The position numbers and the translations under genes were made by a program. The notes beneath the pieces are model-generated. The model saw nothing but the letters and a program-made list of their open reading frames with translations, was not told where the DNA came from and did no database searches. From positions 930,001 through 994,000 of the forward strand of contig CP062007.1 in assembly GCA_022749295.1 (NCBI GenBank): a DNA stretch of 64,000 nucleotides, in the 5' to 3' direction. Below, piece by piece: positions 19,246 to 27,677 of the stretch (the first letter of the stretch is position 1; each line of letters opens with the position of its first letter). Source of the stretch: Flavobacteriaceae bacterium GSB9 (lineage in GTDB: Bacteria; Bacteroidota; Bacteroidia; Flavobacteriales; Flavobacteriaceae).

Positions 19246-20217
19246 TTAAATTTTAAGCAGTTTTTTACCAGTTTCAAAAATACCTTCCGTTGAAATACCG
19301 TAGTGATTAAAGATTTCAACCTGAGAACCCGTAACGGTATACTCATCGGGAATCCCCATAATCTTAAACGGATTTTTATAACCATTTTGAAATAGGTGAG
19401 AAGCGCAAGCTTCACCCAAGCCGCCATTTACCATATGCTCTTCAACCGTAATGATTGGTCGGCCGTTTTCAGCCAATTCCTCCAATAATTTTACATCAAG
19501 TGGTTTGATGGTATGCATACTTACCACAGTAGCTTTAACGCCATGCTCGTCTTCTAATTTTTTAGCCGCAGTCCACGCCGGGTATACGGTTTCACCACAT
19601 GCCACAATAGCCAAATCGTCACCTTCGCTAACCACACGGCCCTTTCCAAACTCAAAAGATTGATTGTCTTCGCCTAAAAACGGCATCGCTTTTTTTCCAA
19701 AGCGCATATAAACAGGCTTACCGTGTTTGGCTGCCAAACGCACAGCCTGTTCAGTTTCAAAATTATCGGCAGGTGCTACAATTGTAATATTGTTTATGGC
19801 TCGTAAAGCTGCATAATCGTGTAAACTGTGATGCGTAGTACCTAAAGCACCATAACTCACCCCAGAACTGATTCCGACTAAAACCAGAGGGTTGTCTGAA
19901 TAACAGACATCATTTTTAATTTGTTCTAAGGCACGCGCGCTTAAAAAGCAAGCTGGAGATACAGCAAAGGCTTTTTTTCCTGCGGAAGCCAAACCCGCAG
20001 CCACACCAACTAAATTCTGTTCGGCAATACCAACCTCAACAATTTGCTTCGGAAATTTTTGTCCGAATGGCACTAATTTTCCTGAGCCACGCGAATCGCT
20101 GGTTACCGCAATAATATCTTTATCAGTTTCAGCCAAAGCTTGCATCGTTTCTGAAAAAACGATTTGGTTGGCCTCACCCATTTTTAAATCTTTCTCTTCT
20201 ATTTTATCTAATTCCAT
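19246..20217 (-). CDS. aptB: Transketolase C-terminal subunit, candidate apulose-4-phosphate transketolase subunit B (AptB)
   Basis: 323 residues containing only the pyrimidine-binding and C-terminal domains of a transketolase. The catalytic Glu66 lies in VGIAEQNLVG, the pyrimidine-domain signature GALGTTHHSLHDYAALRAI follows at about 124-142, and the C-terminal domain holds a VEEHMVNGGLGEA motif. The gene follows the N-terminal subunit gene by 6 bases. Split transketolases next to an FGGY kinase and a sugar isomerase are the AptA/AptB arrangement. They move a two-carbon unit between apulose 4-phosphate and glyceraldehyde 3-phosphate, giving xylulose 5-phosphate and dihydroxyacetone phosphate. 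A generic pentose-phosphate transketolase is the alternative. Confidence 0.8.
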   Translation of the reverse strand: MELDKIEEKDLKMGEANQIVFSETMQALAETDKDIIAVTSDSRGSGKLVPFGQKFPKQIVEVGIAEQNLVGVAAGLASAGKKAFAVSPACFLSARALEQIKNDVCYSDNPLVLVGISSGVSYGALGTTHHSLHDYAALRAINNITIVAPADNFETEQAVRLAAKHGKPVYMRFGKKAMPFLGEDNQSFEFGKGRVVSEGDDLAIVACGETVYPAWTAAKKLEDEHGVKATVVSMHTIKPLDVKLLEELAENGRPIITVEEHMVNGGLGEACASHLFQNGYKNPFKIMGIPDEYTVTGSQVEIFNHYGISTEGIFETGKKLLKI

Positions 20218-20223
20218 AATTTT

Positions 20224-21048
20224 TTAGATTGAAGCTTCTACCTCGTTTAATTCTGAAAGTGCCTTTTCGTATTGTTCTGGACTTGGTACACCGTGATGCC
20301 ATTTTATATTACGCTCCATATAGCTTACCCCTTTTCCTTTAATAGTATGGGCAATGATGAAATTGGGCTTTCCTTCTTCCAACGGACCATTATTTAGAGC
20401 TGCTTCCAATTCCTGAAGGTTATGGCCATCAACTTCCTTAACCGCCCAACCAAAGGCCTCCAATTTTTCACGAACCGAATCGGTGTTCATCACTTCAGAA
20501 TTATCTCCTGTAATCTGCTGTTTATTATAATCTAAAATAGCGTAAAGGTTATCCAATTTGTAATGCGCAGCCGAAAGAAAAGCTTCCCAGTTGGAGCCTT
20601 CGGGCAACTCACCATCACCCAAGAGCGTAAAGACGCGATGCGATTTACCGTCTAATTTAGCAGCAATAGCCTCACCAACACAAATAGGCAGCCCATGGCC
20701 AAGAGCACCCGTGTTTTGCTCTACACCGTTCACCTTTTTCGTAGGGTGACCAATATAATGCGATTGGTACTGGCACAGGGTTTCTAAATCGGACATCGGG
20801 AAAAACCCCCTATCTGCCAAGGTGACAAAAAGCGCTTCAACACAGTGTCCTTTACTTTGAATGTACCTATCCCTATCTGGATTTTTAAAGTCGTTCGGAT
20901 CAATATTCAAAACACGGTTATAAAGCACGTTCAATGTATCAACACACGACAAGCTTCCTCCTGTATGTCCCGCCTTGGCATTATAAATATATTTTAAAAG
21001 GCTTTTCCGAAGAAAAACCGATTTTAACTGTAATTCTTTATCTGTCAT
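20224..21048 (-). CDS. aptA: Transketolase N-terminal subunit, candidate apulose-4-phosphate transketolase subunit A (AptA)
   Basis: 274 residues, the thiamine-diphosphate phosphate-binding half of a transketolase. The ThDP motif runs from GDG at 144-146 to Asn175. Conserved histidines are in GHTGGSLS (about 28-35) and GHPTKK (about 100-105), and the C-terminal HHGVPSPEQY is the usual end of this half. It has no pyrimidine domain, so it must assemble with the product of the next gene. It follows the isomerase gene by 18 bases in one operon. The ThDP enzyme assignment is secure; the apulose substrate rests on gene context. Confidence 0.8.
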   Translation of the reverse strand: MTDKELQLKSVFLRKSLLKYIYNAKAGHTGGSLSCVDTLNVLYNRVLNIDPNDFKNPDRDRYIQSKGHCVEALFVTLADRGFFPMSDLETLCQYQSHYIGHPTKKVNGVEQNTGALGHGLPICVGEAIAAKLDGKSHRVFTLLGDGELPEGSNWEAFLSAAHYKLDNLYAILDYNKQQITGDNSEVMNTDSVREKLEAFGWAVKEVDGHNLQELEAALNNGPLEEGKPNFIIAHTIKGKGVSYMERNIKWHHGVPSPEQYEKALSELNEVEASI

Positions 21049-21066
21049 TGTTAAAATGATTAATCG

Positions 21067-22482
21067 TTATCCTTTATGGTTGTATATTTCCCAACCCATA
21101 TAGTTACCTAGCGCCTCCTCAAGAATAGCTCCTGTTTTTGAAGCATTCATTACCACATGGTGTTCAAAACCGTTTCGGCAAACATGGTTCATCAAACCTT
21201 GTAAATCTCCTATTTGCGCAACCGCTCGGTTACCAAAAGTGTTTAAAGGGTCATCGGTCAATTCACCTTCTCCAAAATAAGCTTTAATAATACCTTTGGG
21301 GTCATCGGTACTTATTCTTCCATAGGTCAAAGGCATGGCAGGAGTTCGTCCGTCCAACGCTCCGTAAGTGTTTTCAACACCTACCGAGGTTCCTAAAATG
21401 GGCGCATTACTTATCTCGATATCCGGCAAGAATGATTTTGCCCAGTTTCCGCAATGGAAAAGCACACATTTTTCTGGGTCGTTAGCGTAGTTGTTGTTCC
21501 AGTCTACCAAGGCACTTGGTGAACCCGAAGCCAATTGCATGGCGTACATACTCAAAGTACCTGTTACGTCAACCTCACAAGCCGATGGCAACATGTTTTC
21601 AGACATGATACTCATGCTGGTACACACGTTGCATCCATAATTTTGCTGTAACGACGTCCAACATTGAATTGCTGTGGCATCCAATTGATATTCCTCAACA
21701 TACTCTTTTAAAACCACATCCAGTTTTGCCATTTGAATCATTGCAGCATCTGGCGTTTTACCCTTTGGCGCATAAGCATTTATGGATTCGATATGTTGTT
21801 TTACCGAGGCATCGTCTTTTGAAAGCTTTTCTGCCTTTCCAAGAATTTCAGATAAATCAGCAGTTACTACAGTAATGCCATTTCTTTGTAATATTTTTTC
21901 TGAAAAACGTACCGTATTAAATGCGCCTGGACGTGCCCCGATAGCTCCAATTCTAATATTTTTCAATCCTTTTACAACGCGGCAAACAGCTAAAAAGTCT
22001 TTTAAATTTTTTTGAAATGCTTCCTCTGAAGGAAATGACACATGCTGACTTGTTAATGAATATTTTATCCCGTATTGATACAAGTTATTGCAAACTGAAA
22101 TTTTACCACACCATGAATCGCGACGGTTAGCCACATTCATTTTAGACAATTCGTCTGGGTAGGCCTGAATTAAAACAGGCACGTTTAAATTAGCCAATTT
22201 TAAAGTATCGGCCACACCTCTTTCATCTCCAAAGTTGGGCAATAACACTAAAACACCTGCCAATTCTTCGCTGTGTTTTTTAAACAGTTCGGCACACTTT
22301 TGAGAATCCTTGTACGTTTCAACACCACCCAACTTTGTATCTGTCGTTTCCAACAAAATGGGATTAATGTTCAATTTTCCAAAAACTTCGATAATTTCTG
22401 TTCTGGCTTTTTCAACTAAACTATCTGGGAAAAAATCGCGATTTCCGATTATTACTCCAATGCTTAATGCTTCTTTTGGCAT
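21067..22482 (-). CDS. L-fucose/L-arabinose-isomerase-family protein, candidate D-apiose isomerase
   Basis: 471 residues, cytoplasmic. The fold is that of the fucose/arabinose isomerase family: N-terminal Rossmann-like domains (SIGVIIGNRDFFPD; VLVLLPNFGDERG), then a metal-site region with ACEVDVTGTLSMYAMQLASG (about 298-317), SALVDWNNNY and VLFHCGNWA, and a C-terminal HHVVMNASKTG. The Glu, Asp and His in these motifs correspond to the family's metal ligands. It begins the operon of isomerase, transketolase A, transketolase B and FGGY kinase. In the apiose pathway an aldose-ketose isomerase makes D-apulose from D-apiose. I do not recall whether characterised apiose isomerases share this fold, so the substrate is inferred; L-fucose or L-rhamnose isomerisation are alternatives. 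Confidence 0.7.
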   Translation of the reverse strand: MPKEALSIGVIIGNRDFFPDSLVEKARTEIIEVFGKLNINPILLETTDTKLGGVETYKDSQKCAELFKKHSEELAGVLVLLPNFGDERGVADTLKLANLNVPVLIQAYPDELSKMNVANRRDSWCGKISVCNNLYQYGIKYSLTSQHVSFPSEEAFQKNLKDFLAVCRVVKGLKNIRIGAIGARPGAFNTVRFSEKILQRNGITVVTADLSEILGKAEKLSKDDASVKQHIESINAYAPKGKTPDAAMIQMAKLDVVLKEYVEEYQLDATAIQCWTSLQQNYGCNVCTSMSIMSENMLPSACEVDVTGTLSMYAMQLASGSPSALVDWNNNYANDPEKCVLFHCGNWAKSFLPDIEISNAPILGTSVGVENTYGALDGRTPAMPLTYGRISTDDPKGIIKAYFGEGELTDDPLNTFGNRAVAQIGDLQGLMNHVCRNGFEHHVVMNASKTGAILEEALGNYMGWEIYNHKG

Positions 22483-22593
22483 GTTATTTATTTTAGTTTA
22501 TTTATATTTTTTTATATTTCGTTAAAATTAGTAAACAAATAATCATCTGCATTTACTTTTAAACGCTGGTCGATTATATAAAGTAGTTCTTCA

Positions 22594-23361
22594 TTAAGCT
22601 ATAACCACTTCAATTTCATGTCTTTTAAATACGTTTTTATCTTCTACCTTTATGGTGAAATCTGTGATAAGATAATCAATTAGCGACAAGGCACCAAGAC
22701 TGGCCAAAGCTGTTTTGCCTATTTTGGTACTGTCTGCAACCAAATACGTTATTTCTGCAGCATCAATCATTGCTTTCTTTACCACCAAATCGCTGATACT
22801 GGGGTAGGTTAACCCTGATTTGAGCGATATTCCGGCAGTGGCTAAAAACAACTTCTGAACATTTAACCCCTCAAAAAAATCGGCTGCTTTTTGCCCTGTT
22901 AGTGATAAGGTTGGCGGCTTAAATTCACCGCCAGTCATTATAACATCAATGCCCGGTTCTGTACCCAACATCAATGCAATATTTAAGGCATTGGTTATCA
23001 CGGTTAAGTTAGTATACCCCTTTAACTTTTTTGCTATTTCTGTTGTAGTACTTCCTGAATCTAAAATAATGGTATCGCCACTTTCAATAAAATCCAAACA
23101 CTTTAAAGCTATGGCTTCTTTGAGCTCTAAATTCTCTTGATTAACTAATGAAAAGTTCTTTACACTATCTTCAATATCCTTTAGAAACGCCCCTCCATGC
23201 TCTCTGATTATCAAACCTTTAGATTCTAGTTTCTCTAAATCTTGCCTAATAGTCACTTCTGTAACCTTGAATAACTTGGCTAAATCCACAACTTTTGCAG
23301 AACCATCTTCGTTCAGTAGTTCAATTATTTTTTCTCTTCTTTTATTAGGTAACAAAGCCAT
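22594..23361 (-). CDS. DeoR-family transcriptional regulator
   Basis: 255 residues. An N-terminal winged helix-turn-helix (DLAKLFKVTEVTIRQDLEKL, about 25-44) is preceded by the typical MALLPNKRREKIIELLNEDG start. The C-terminal sugar-phosphate-sensing DeoRC domain has the phosphate-loop-like DSGSTTTEIAKKL at about 100-112, VITNALNIAL, MTGGEFK and VADSTKIGK. DeoR proteins usually repress sugar catabolism genes until a phosphosugar binds. Its position between the pectate lyase and the isomerase operon makes an apulose-phosphate or related inducer plausible. A 25-base box directly upstream recurs before the DUF1593 gene (separate entries). Confidence 0.93.
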   Translation of the reverse strand: MALLPNKRREKIIELLNEDGSAKVVDLAKLFKVTEVTIRQDLEKLESKGLIIREHGGAFLKDIEDSVKNFSLVNQENLELKEAIALKCLDFIESGDTIILDSGSTTTEIAKKLKGYTNLTVITNALNIALMLGTEPGIDVIMTGGEFKPPTLSLTGQKAADFFEGLNVQKLFLATAGISLKSGLTYPSISDLVVKKAMIDAAEITYLVADSTKIGKTALASLGALSLIDYLITDFTIKVEDKNVFKRHEIEVVIA

Positions 23362-23364
23362 AAT

Positions 23365-23389
23365 ACAAATAAACGAAAATAATCGAAAA
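23365..23389 (-). promoter_or_regulatory. Candidate DeoR operator, copy 1 (upstream of the DeoR gene)
   Basis: Read on the minus strand, the box has two TTTTCG-type half-sites followed by TTTATTTGT, starting 3 bases before the DeoR start codon region. It matches the box at 27642-27666 in 21 of 25 positions. Both are built on a tandem TTTTCGnTTn repeat. The binding protein is inferred to be the adjacent DeoR regulator. Confidence 0.45.
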
Positions 23390-23400
23390 TAAAAACAACT

Positions 23401-24861
23401 TTAACGTACACTATTTAAATATAATTCTAGCATAGTATACCCATCCTTGCCTGTATAGTTTCTATCCTCGGCATGATTTGGGTCGAGCCCGTTTTTGTTT
23501 TCCCACATGTCAGGCATGCCGTCATGGTCGGAATCTTTTGGGGCCGGTTCACTTTTTAACTCTGGCCAGCCTCCTACATCCTCTTGCGAATCAATGATTC
23601 CTGTCTTTTCGGAAGTGTTAACAGCTTCAACAATATTTTTATATCCCTTTCCTTCATAAGTTGCAAAACCACCCTTAACTTCTTCAATTATACGAGTATC
23701 TAGCGGGTCTCTTTTAGGTAATCTTGCACCAGCTTCCTGCAACACGAGTCCATAAGCCTTTTCCGCAGATTGTTCTTTTATGGGCATGGCATCCCAAGGT
23801 GCATCGATTTTAACACTATCTAAAACAATATCGGTTTGTACACCGCCATTCCAGTTATCGGCTGAAACCATTTCATTTCCTTCTACCATATTCTTTGCAA
23901 CATACCATTTACCAAAATCATCAATTTTATTCCTAAAACCTGGATTGGCAATTCTATAAGAGACTTCACCCGGTTTTGTAGCAGGCCCCGGTTTGTAATA
24001 GTTGGCTACAATATTGAAGGTTGAGAAATTGAATTTTTCATTGCCCTTTTGGTGTGCCTCTCCACCATATAAACTTTGATACCCCCAATTATAGATTACA
24101 TTATTTCTGTAGTCGGTATATCCAGAACCTGATGCCATTCGAGGATTACGACTGGAATGGTGGGCCAATAAATTGTGATGATATGTTCCATAATTAGAAC
24201 CCCAGATGCCTCCAAAACCATGAGCGCCCTTTTCGTGATTAGAGCCGCTTAAACTTTCGGAAATAAGGCACCACTGCACTGTAATGTTACTACAATGGTA
24301 AATAGACATGCATTCGTCAATACTCCAGCTTGCTGAAACATGGTCTAAAATAATGTTGTTAACATATCTTGAAGATACCGCATCGTAATCTTTACCAGAC
24401 ACATCGCCCGGCCTTATCCTAATATAACGAATAATTACCTCATCGGCATCGATGCTTAAAGGGTGGTTTTTAAAACAAATACCGTCGCCCGGTGCGGTTT
24501 GACCAGCAATGGTAATGTAAGGGTTTTTAATCCGGATTGGGCTTTCCAACTCTATATTCCCAGACACCCTAAAAACAACTGTACGTGGCCCTTCTGCCTC
24601 AACAGCCGATCTTAAACTTCCTTTACCATTGTCATTTAAATTAGTGACTTCATAAACATCACCACCTCTTCCACCTTTGGTATATTTACCATAGCCTTCT
24701 GCCGATGGAAAAGCCAATTGCCCCTTTTGCCTAACATCAGCCAAAGCAATATCGTCATAATCTGCTTTTTGACTTTTCTTATTTGAATGACACGCTACCA
24801 TTACCATTAAAAGCATCACATTGAAAATTAGTTTTTTCACCTTTTGTTTGTTTAGATTCAA
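23401..24861 (-). CDS. Pectate lyase, PL1-type, lipoprotein
   Basis: 486 residues. The lipoprotein signal ends at the cysteine in MVMVACHSN (residue about 24), so the enzyme should be membrane-anchored. The body is a right-handed beta-helix polysaccharide lyase of PL1 type: NPYITIAGQTAPGDGI (about 111-126), ILDHVSASWSIDE near 172-184, and NVIYNWGYQSLYGGE. It cleaves polygalacturonate by beta-elimination, usually with calcium. The C-terminal 30 residues carry a DSDHDGMPDMWE calcium-binding tail often seen on Bacteroidota lyases. The gene abuts the GH105 gene with no spacer, and the GH105 would remove the unsaturated uronate that the lyase generates. Confidence 0.9.
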   Translation of the reverse strand: MNLNKQKVKKLIFNVMLLMVMVACHSNKKSQKADYDDIALADVRQKGQLAFPSAEGYGKYTKGGRGGDVYEVTNLNDNGKGSLRSAVEAEGPRTVVFRVSGNIELESPIRIKNPYITIAGQTAPGDGICFKNHPLSIDADEVIIRYIRIRPGDVSGKDYDAVSSRYVNNIILDHVSASWSIDECMSIYHCSNITVQWCLISESLSGSNHEKGAHGFGGIWGSNYGTYHHNLLAHHSSRNPRMASGSGYTDYRNNVIYNWGYQSLYGGEAHQKGNEKFNFSTFNIVANYYKPGPATKPGEVSYRIANPGFRNKIDDFGKWYVAKNMVEGNEMVSADNWNGGVQTDIVLDSVKIDAPWDAMPIKEQSAEKAYGLVLQEAGARLPKRDPLDTRIIEEVKGGFATYEGKGYKNIVEAVNTSEKTGIIDSQEDVGGWPELKSEPAPKDSDHDGMPDMWENKNGLDPNHAEDRNYTGKDGYTMLELYLNSVR

Positions 24862-26229
24862 TTATTCTTTTGGCCATTCACTTTTTAAAAGAAAATGAAA
24901 CGTACTATTACGCGAATTACTTTTTGTTGGTTTTATTTCTATTTTATCGTTTTGTATGAGACGAATAATTTCGGCCCCCGCATAAAGTACCGGACCATAA
25001 CCATGGGTAGCGTAAACACTTCTTCCACGATGATAATAATAGGTGTTATCGTGGGCAAATGTAGTGCCTTCGCAAGTACCGTCAACGGCGCCATTATCTA
25101 AAACCCTTGTCTGAGTAGCATTCCAACCAGTTAAAGCTATTGGACCGTAAACATAATTAATCCAACCTTCGTTAATCCCTTTGGCTATAGCAAACGTAAA
25201 CATGGCCGTGCATGAGGTTTCTAAATAGGTGTCGGTTTTATCCAATAAATTATGCCAAAAGCCCGTTCCATCTTGGAGATTGGCTAAACTACGAACCATA
25301 GAACGGTACAAGTGTAACACTTTTTCGCGTCCTTTATACCCTTCAGGCAATACACTTAAAACTTCTGCCATAGACATTAACACCCATCCATTGGCGCGCC
25401 CCCAATAAAATCGAGGGTCGTAATCTCCCGAAGTAACATTCCATCCGTGGTCGAAAATTTCTTCTTTTTCAATATACAGATAACTTGCCATTTGAAGCAC
25501 CTGCTTTACCGCATCGTCAAAATATTTGTGGTCTCCAGTAAGCACACCCATGTTAACTAAAAACGGGACACTCATATACATATCGTCTGCCCAAACCGAC
25601 TGATATTGCGGCCTGTTTCGAGCCAAAGTACCGTCATCCAAACGGTATTGATTGTTTGAAATATGATCTGCCGTACGGTAGATTAAAGGCAAGTATTTGT
25701 TGTTTTTATGTTTTAAATAGGTTTTTATCATGGCCGCAGAAATAGACCCACAGTCATCCAATGCATGGAAATTTAAAATTCTACCCCACCCTCCAATTTT
25801 TTCTTTATGAATCTTGCCCTTATTTTCCTTAAAATACGGTAAATTATCAACTACATAGTCATAAAACTTTATATTGTTACTGAAGAACGCATCGTCGTCA
25901 AGTACATTATCAATATACTCAAAAGCCGAAAGCACCACACCATGCGTATAAGACCACTCACTAGACAATCCTTTTGACGGTACAGCATTAATATTGAACG
26001 ATTTAAAATCGGTTATTTGATTTCCAGTTTTGGAGTTGATTATAGTTTGATTACTAGATTGTTCATAATACGCTCTTATCTTGTTCAGCACTTCCTTCAC
26101 AATCTCAACACTCGGCATGGTATACGGAATTTCATATTCAGGAATTCTACCACTTAATTTTTGCTGTGCACAAATTGTTGTGGTAAAAACAATAATTAAC
26201 ACAAGGTTTATTACGAAATGTCTTTTCAT
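24862..26229 (-). CDS. GH105 unsaturated glucuronyl/galacturonyl hydrolase
   Basis: 455 residues with a Sec signal peptide (MKRHFVINLVLIIVFTTTICAQ). It has an (alpha/alpha)6-barrel of the GH88/GH105 type with the characteristic Asp pair in NFHALDDCGSIS (Asp158/Asp159), WADDMYMSVPFL (about 213-224), YWGRANGWVLMSMAEVL and DGTGFWHNLLD. GH105 enzymes remove delta-4,5-unsaturated uronic acid from the non-reducing end of oligosaccharides left by pectin or rhamnogalacturonan lyases. The signal peptide suggests periplasmic action. Its direct abutment with the pectate lyase gene fits a lyase-hydrolase pair. Confidence 0.92.
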   Translation of the reverse strand: MKRHFVINLVLIIVFTTTICAQQKLSGRIPEYEIPYTMPSVEIVKEVLNKIRAYYEQSSNQTIINSKTGNQITDFKSFNINAVPSKGLSSEWSYTHGVVLSAFEYIDNVLDDDAFFSNNIKFYDYVVDNLPYFKENKGKIHKEKIGGWGRILNFHALDDCGSISAAMIKTYLKHKNNKYLPLIYRTADHISNNQYRLDDGTLARNRPQYQSVWADDMYMSVPFLVNMGVLTGDHKYFDDAVKQVLQMASYLYIEKEEIFDHGWNVTSGDYDPRFYWGRANGWVLMSMAEVLSVLPEGYKGREKVLHLYRSMVRSLANLQDGTGFWHNLLDKTDTYLETSCTAMFTFAIAKGINEGWINYVYGPIALTGWNATQTRVLDNGAVDGTCEGTTFAHDNTYYYHRGRSVYATHGYGPVLYAGAEIIRLIQNDKIEIKPTKSNSRNSTFHFLLKSEWPKE

Positions 26230-26283
26230 CTTTAATTTATTTAAATTTTTGACTATTTAGTTTTCAAAAGAGCAGTAATTACT

Positions 26284-27582
26284 TTAATTGTTAAGCCATT
26301 TCCAGCGTTTTGCCCAATCCATTAAAAAGGCTTCACGATGTTTCGAAATGGTTTTCGCCCCTTGCTGGTCTTTTAAAAATAAATCATCGTCTGGGCGGTC
26401 ACCATACCAGTTTTCACCCAAAACATAATCGTCCTTATCTTTTTTACCCGGCCATGGTTTGATGCTTACATATTGTCCAGTATGGCCATCCAATTCAGGG
26501 ATGGTACTCGAGGTTTTATAATTGGCTGTTTCTGGTTTTTTGGATGAATATCTGGTGGCGTAAACACCGTTGCCCAAATAATACCCAGGCCAAATTTGGT
26601 TTGAAATTTCCATTGTAAAGCATACAGAATCCTGAGGAATATCCAATTCTGGCCCTTTAAAACGCCATTCTTGAATGCCGTACGCTTTTACGGTATCAGC
26701 AATCGTACTTTTACCTTCAAAAATGGTACGCGAACTGTGGTTGATTTTAACAAATTCACCACCCCAACTTTCGGTAGTCGGATCATCGGGATTCCCACTC
26801 ATAACATAGGCCAATGACGGTGTATCACCCATTTTAATACGCCCTTCGTAGTAATTCATAAAATCGGTGCCCATGTTGCCCACATTTTTAATATGGTTTT
26901 CAAAAAAGGCATTGGCCTTTAAGTGTTCTGGAGATTCCGAATCCATAAACCAGCCCCGATACGTGGCGTTATTTTCAATCATCCAAAGGTTCGGATGATT
27001 TTCGGCAATGTAGGCATACGCATTGGCTCCCCACTTTTTATTCGGACCGCCAATCCAGTACACCCTTATTTTATCTTCAATTTCAGGAGCATCGTGCAGT
27101 GCTTGGGCCACATCTTCAATACCGCCCCAAACCAGCACCCATAGCGGTTGGTCGCTTTGCTTTTTCGCGCAGTTAATTATCCAATCCGATCCTTCGGAAG
27201 ATTCACGATACCCTTTATACGGTGCCTCTTTAGTGGCGCCTTGTTTGGTTACAGCCCTTAAGTCATCTGGATTGGGCAAATCTGGAGCATGTGCTCTTAA
27301 CTTCGGAAAATCTTTTTCATAAAGATTAATCATTTCAAAAATATTATTAGTAGTGCCCGTTTGGAAAGAAGTGGACACCAATCCCTCAATTTGAAATTCG
27401 TTAGCGTACATCAATAGATGAATCATCGACTGATTGTCGTCAGCGTCCGTACCCCCAATATCGGTACTAATTAAAATTCGAGGTTGAGCTTTTTTAGGTT
27501 GAGTTTCCCCACAACCATACAGCATTCCGAAGAAAATCAAAACCACAATCCGAAAAGATTGTTGCTTAATAAAATTATTCAT
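26284..27582 (-). CDS. DUF1593 (nucleoside-hydrolase-like) lipoprotein
   Basis: I choose the ATG with complement 27580-27582 (MNNFIKQQSFRIVVL...), which gives a proper lipoprotein signal ending at FGMLYGCGE. An upstream in-frame ATG at 27621 adds 13 polar residues. The 432-residue product carries the calcium-binding aspartate cluster of the nucleoside-hydrolase fold, ISTDIGGTDADDN, at about residues 36-48 and the VLVWGGIEDVAQAL motif. This is the DUF1593 group, common in Bacteroidota polysaccharide loci. A secreted N-glycosidase acting on nucleosides is unlikely in a pectin operon; glycoside cleavage by the same fold is possible. No substrate can be named. Confidence 0.8.
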   Translation of the reverse strand: MNNFIKQQSFRIVVLIFFGMLYGCGETQPKKAQPRILISTDIGGTDADDNQSMIHLLMYANEFQIEGLVSTSFQTGTTNNIFEMINLYEKDFPKLRAHAPDLPNPDDLRAVTKQGATKEAPYKGYRESSEGSDWIINCAKKQSDQPLWVLVWGGIEDVAQALHDAPEIEDKIRVYWIGGPNKKWGANAYAYIAENHPNLWMIENNATYRGWFMDSESPEHLKANAFFENHIKNVGNMGTDFMNYYEGRIKMGDTPSLAYVMSGNPDDPTTESWGGEFVKINHSSRTIFEGKSTIADTVKAYGIQEWRFKGPELDIPQDSVCFTMEISNQIWPGYYLGNGVYATRYSSKKPETANYKTSSTIPELDGHTGQYVSIKPWPGKKDKDDYVLGENWYGDRPDDDLFLKDQQGAKTISKHREAFLMDWAKRWKWLNN

Positions 27583-27641
27583 TTTGTTTAGTTTATTGGT
27601 ATCGGAAAGCAAATCAAACACTTACACAAACACAAATAAAT

Positions 27642-27666
27642 AAAAATAAATGAAAACAAACGAAAA
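27642..27666 (-). promoter_or_regulatory. Candidate DeoR operator, copy 2 (upstream of DUF1593-GH105-PL genes)
   Basis: On the minus strand it reads TTTTCGTTTGTTTTCATTTA followed by TTTTT, 60 bases upstream of the chosen DUF1593 start. It differs at four positions from the box upstream of the DeoR gene. An additional ATTTATTTG follows directly. Confidence 0.45.
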
Positions 27667-27677
27667 ATTAATACTTT

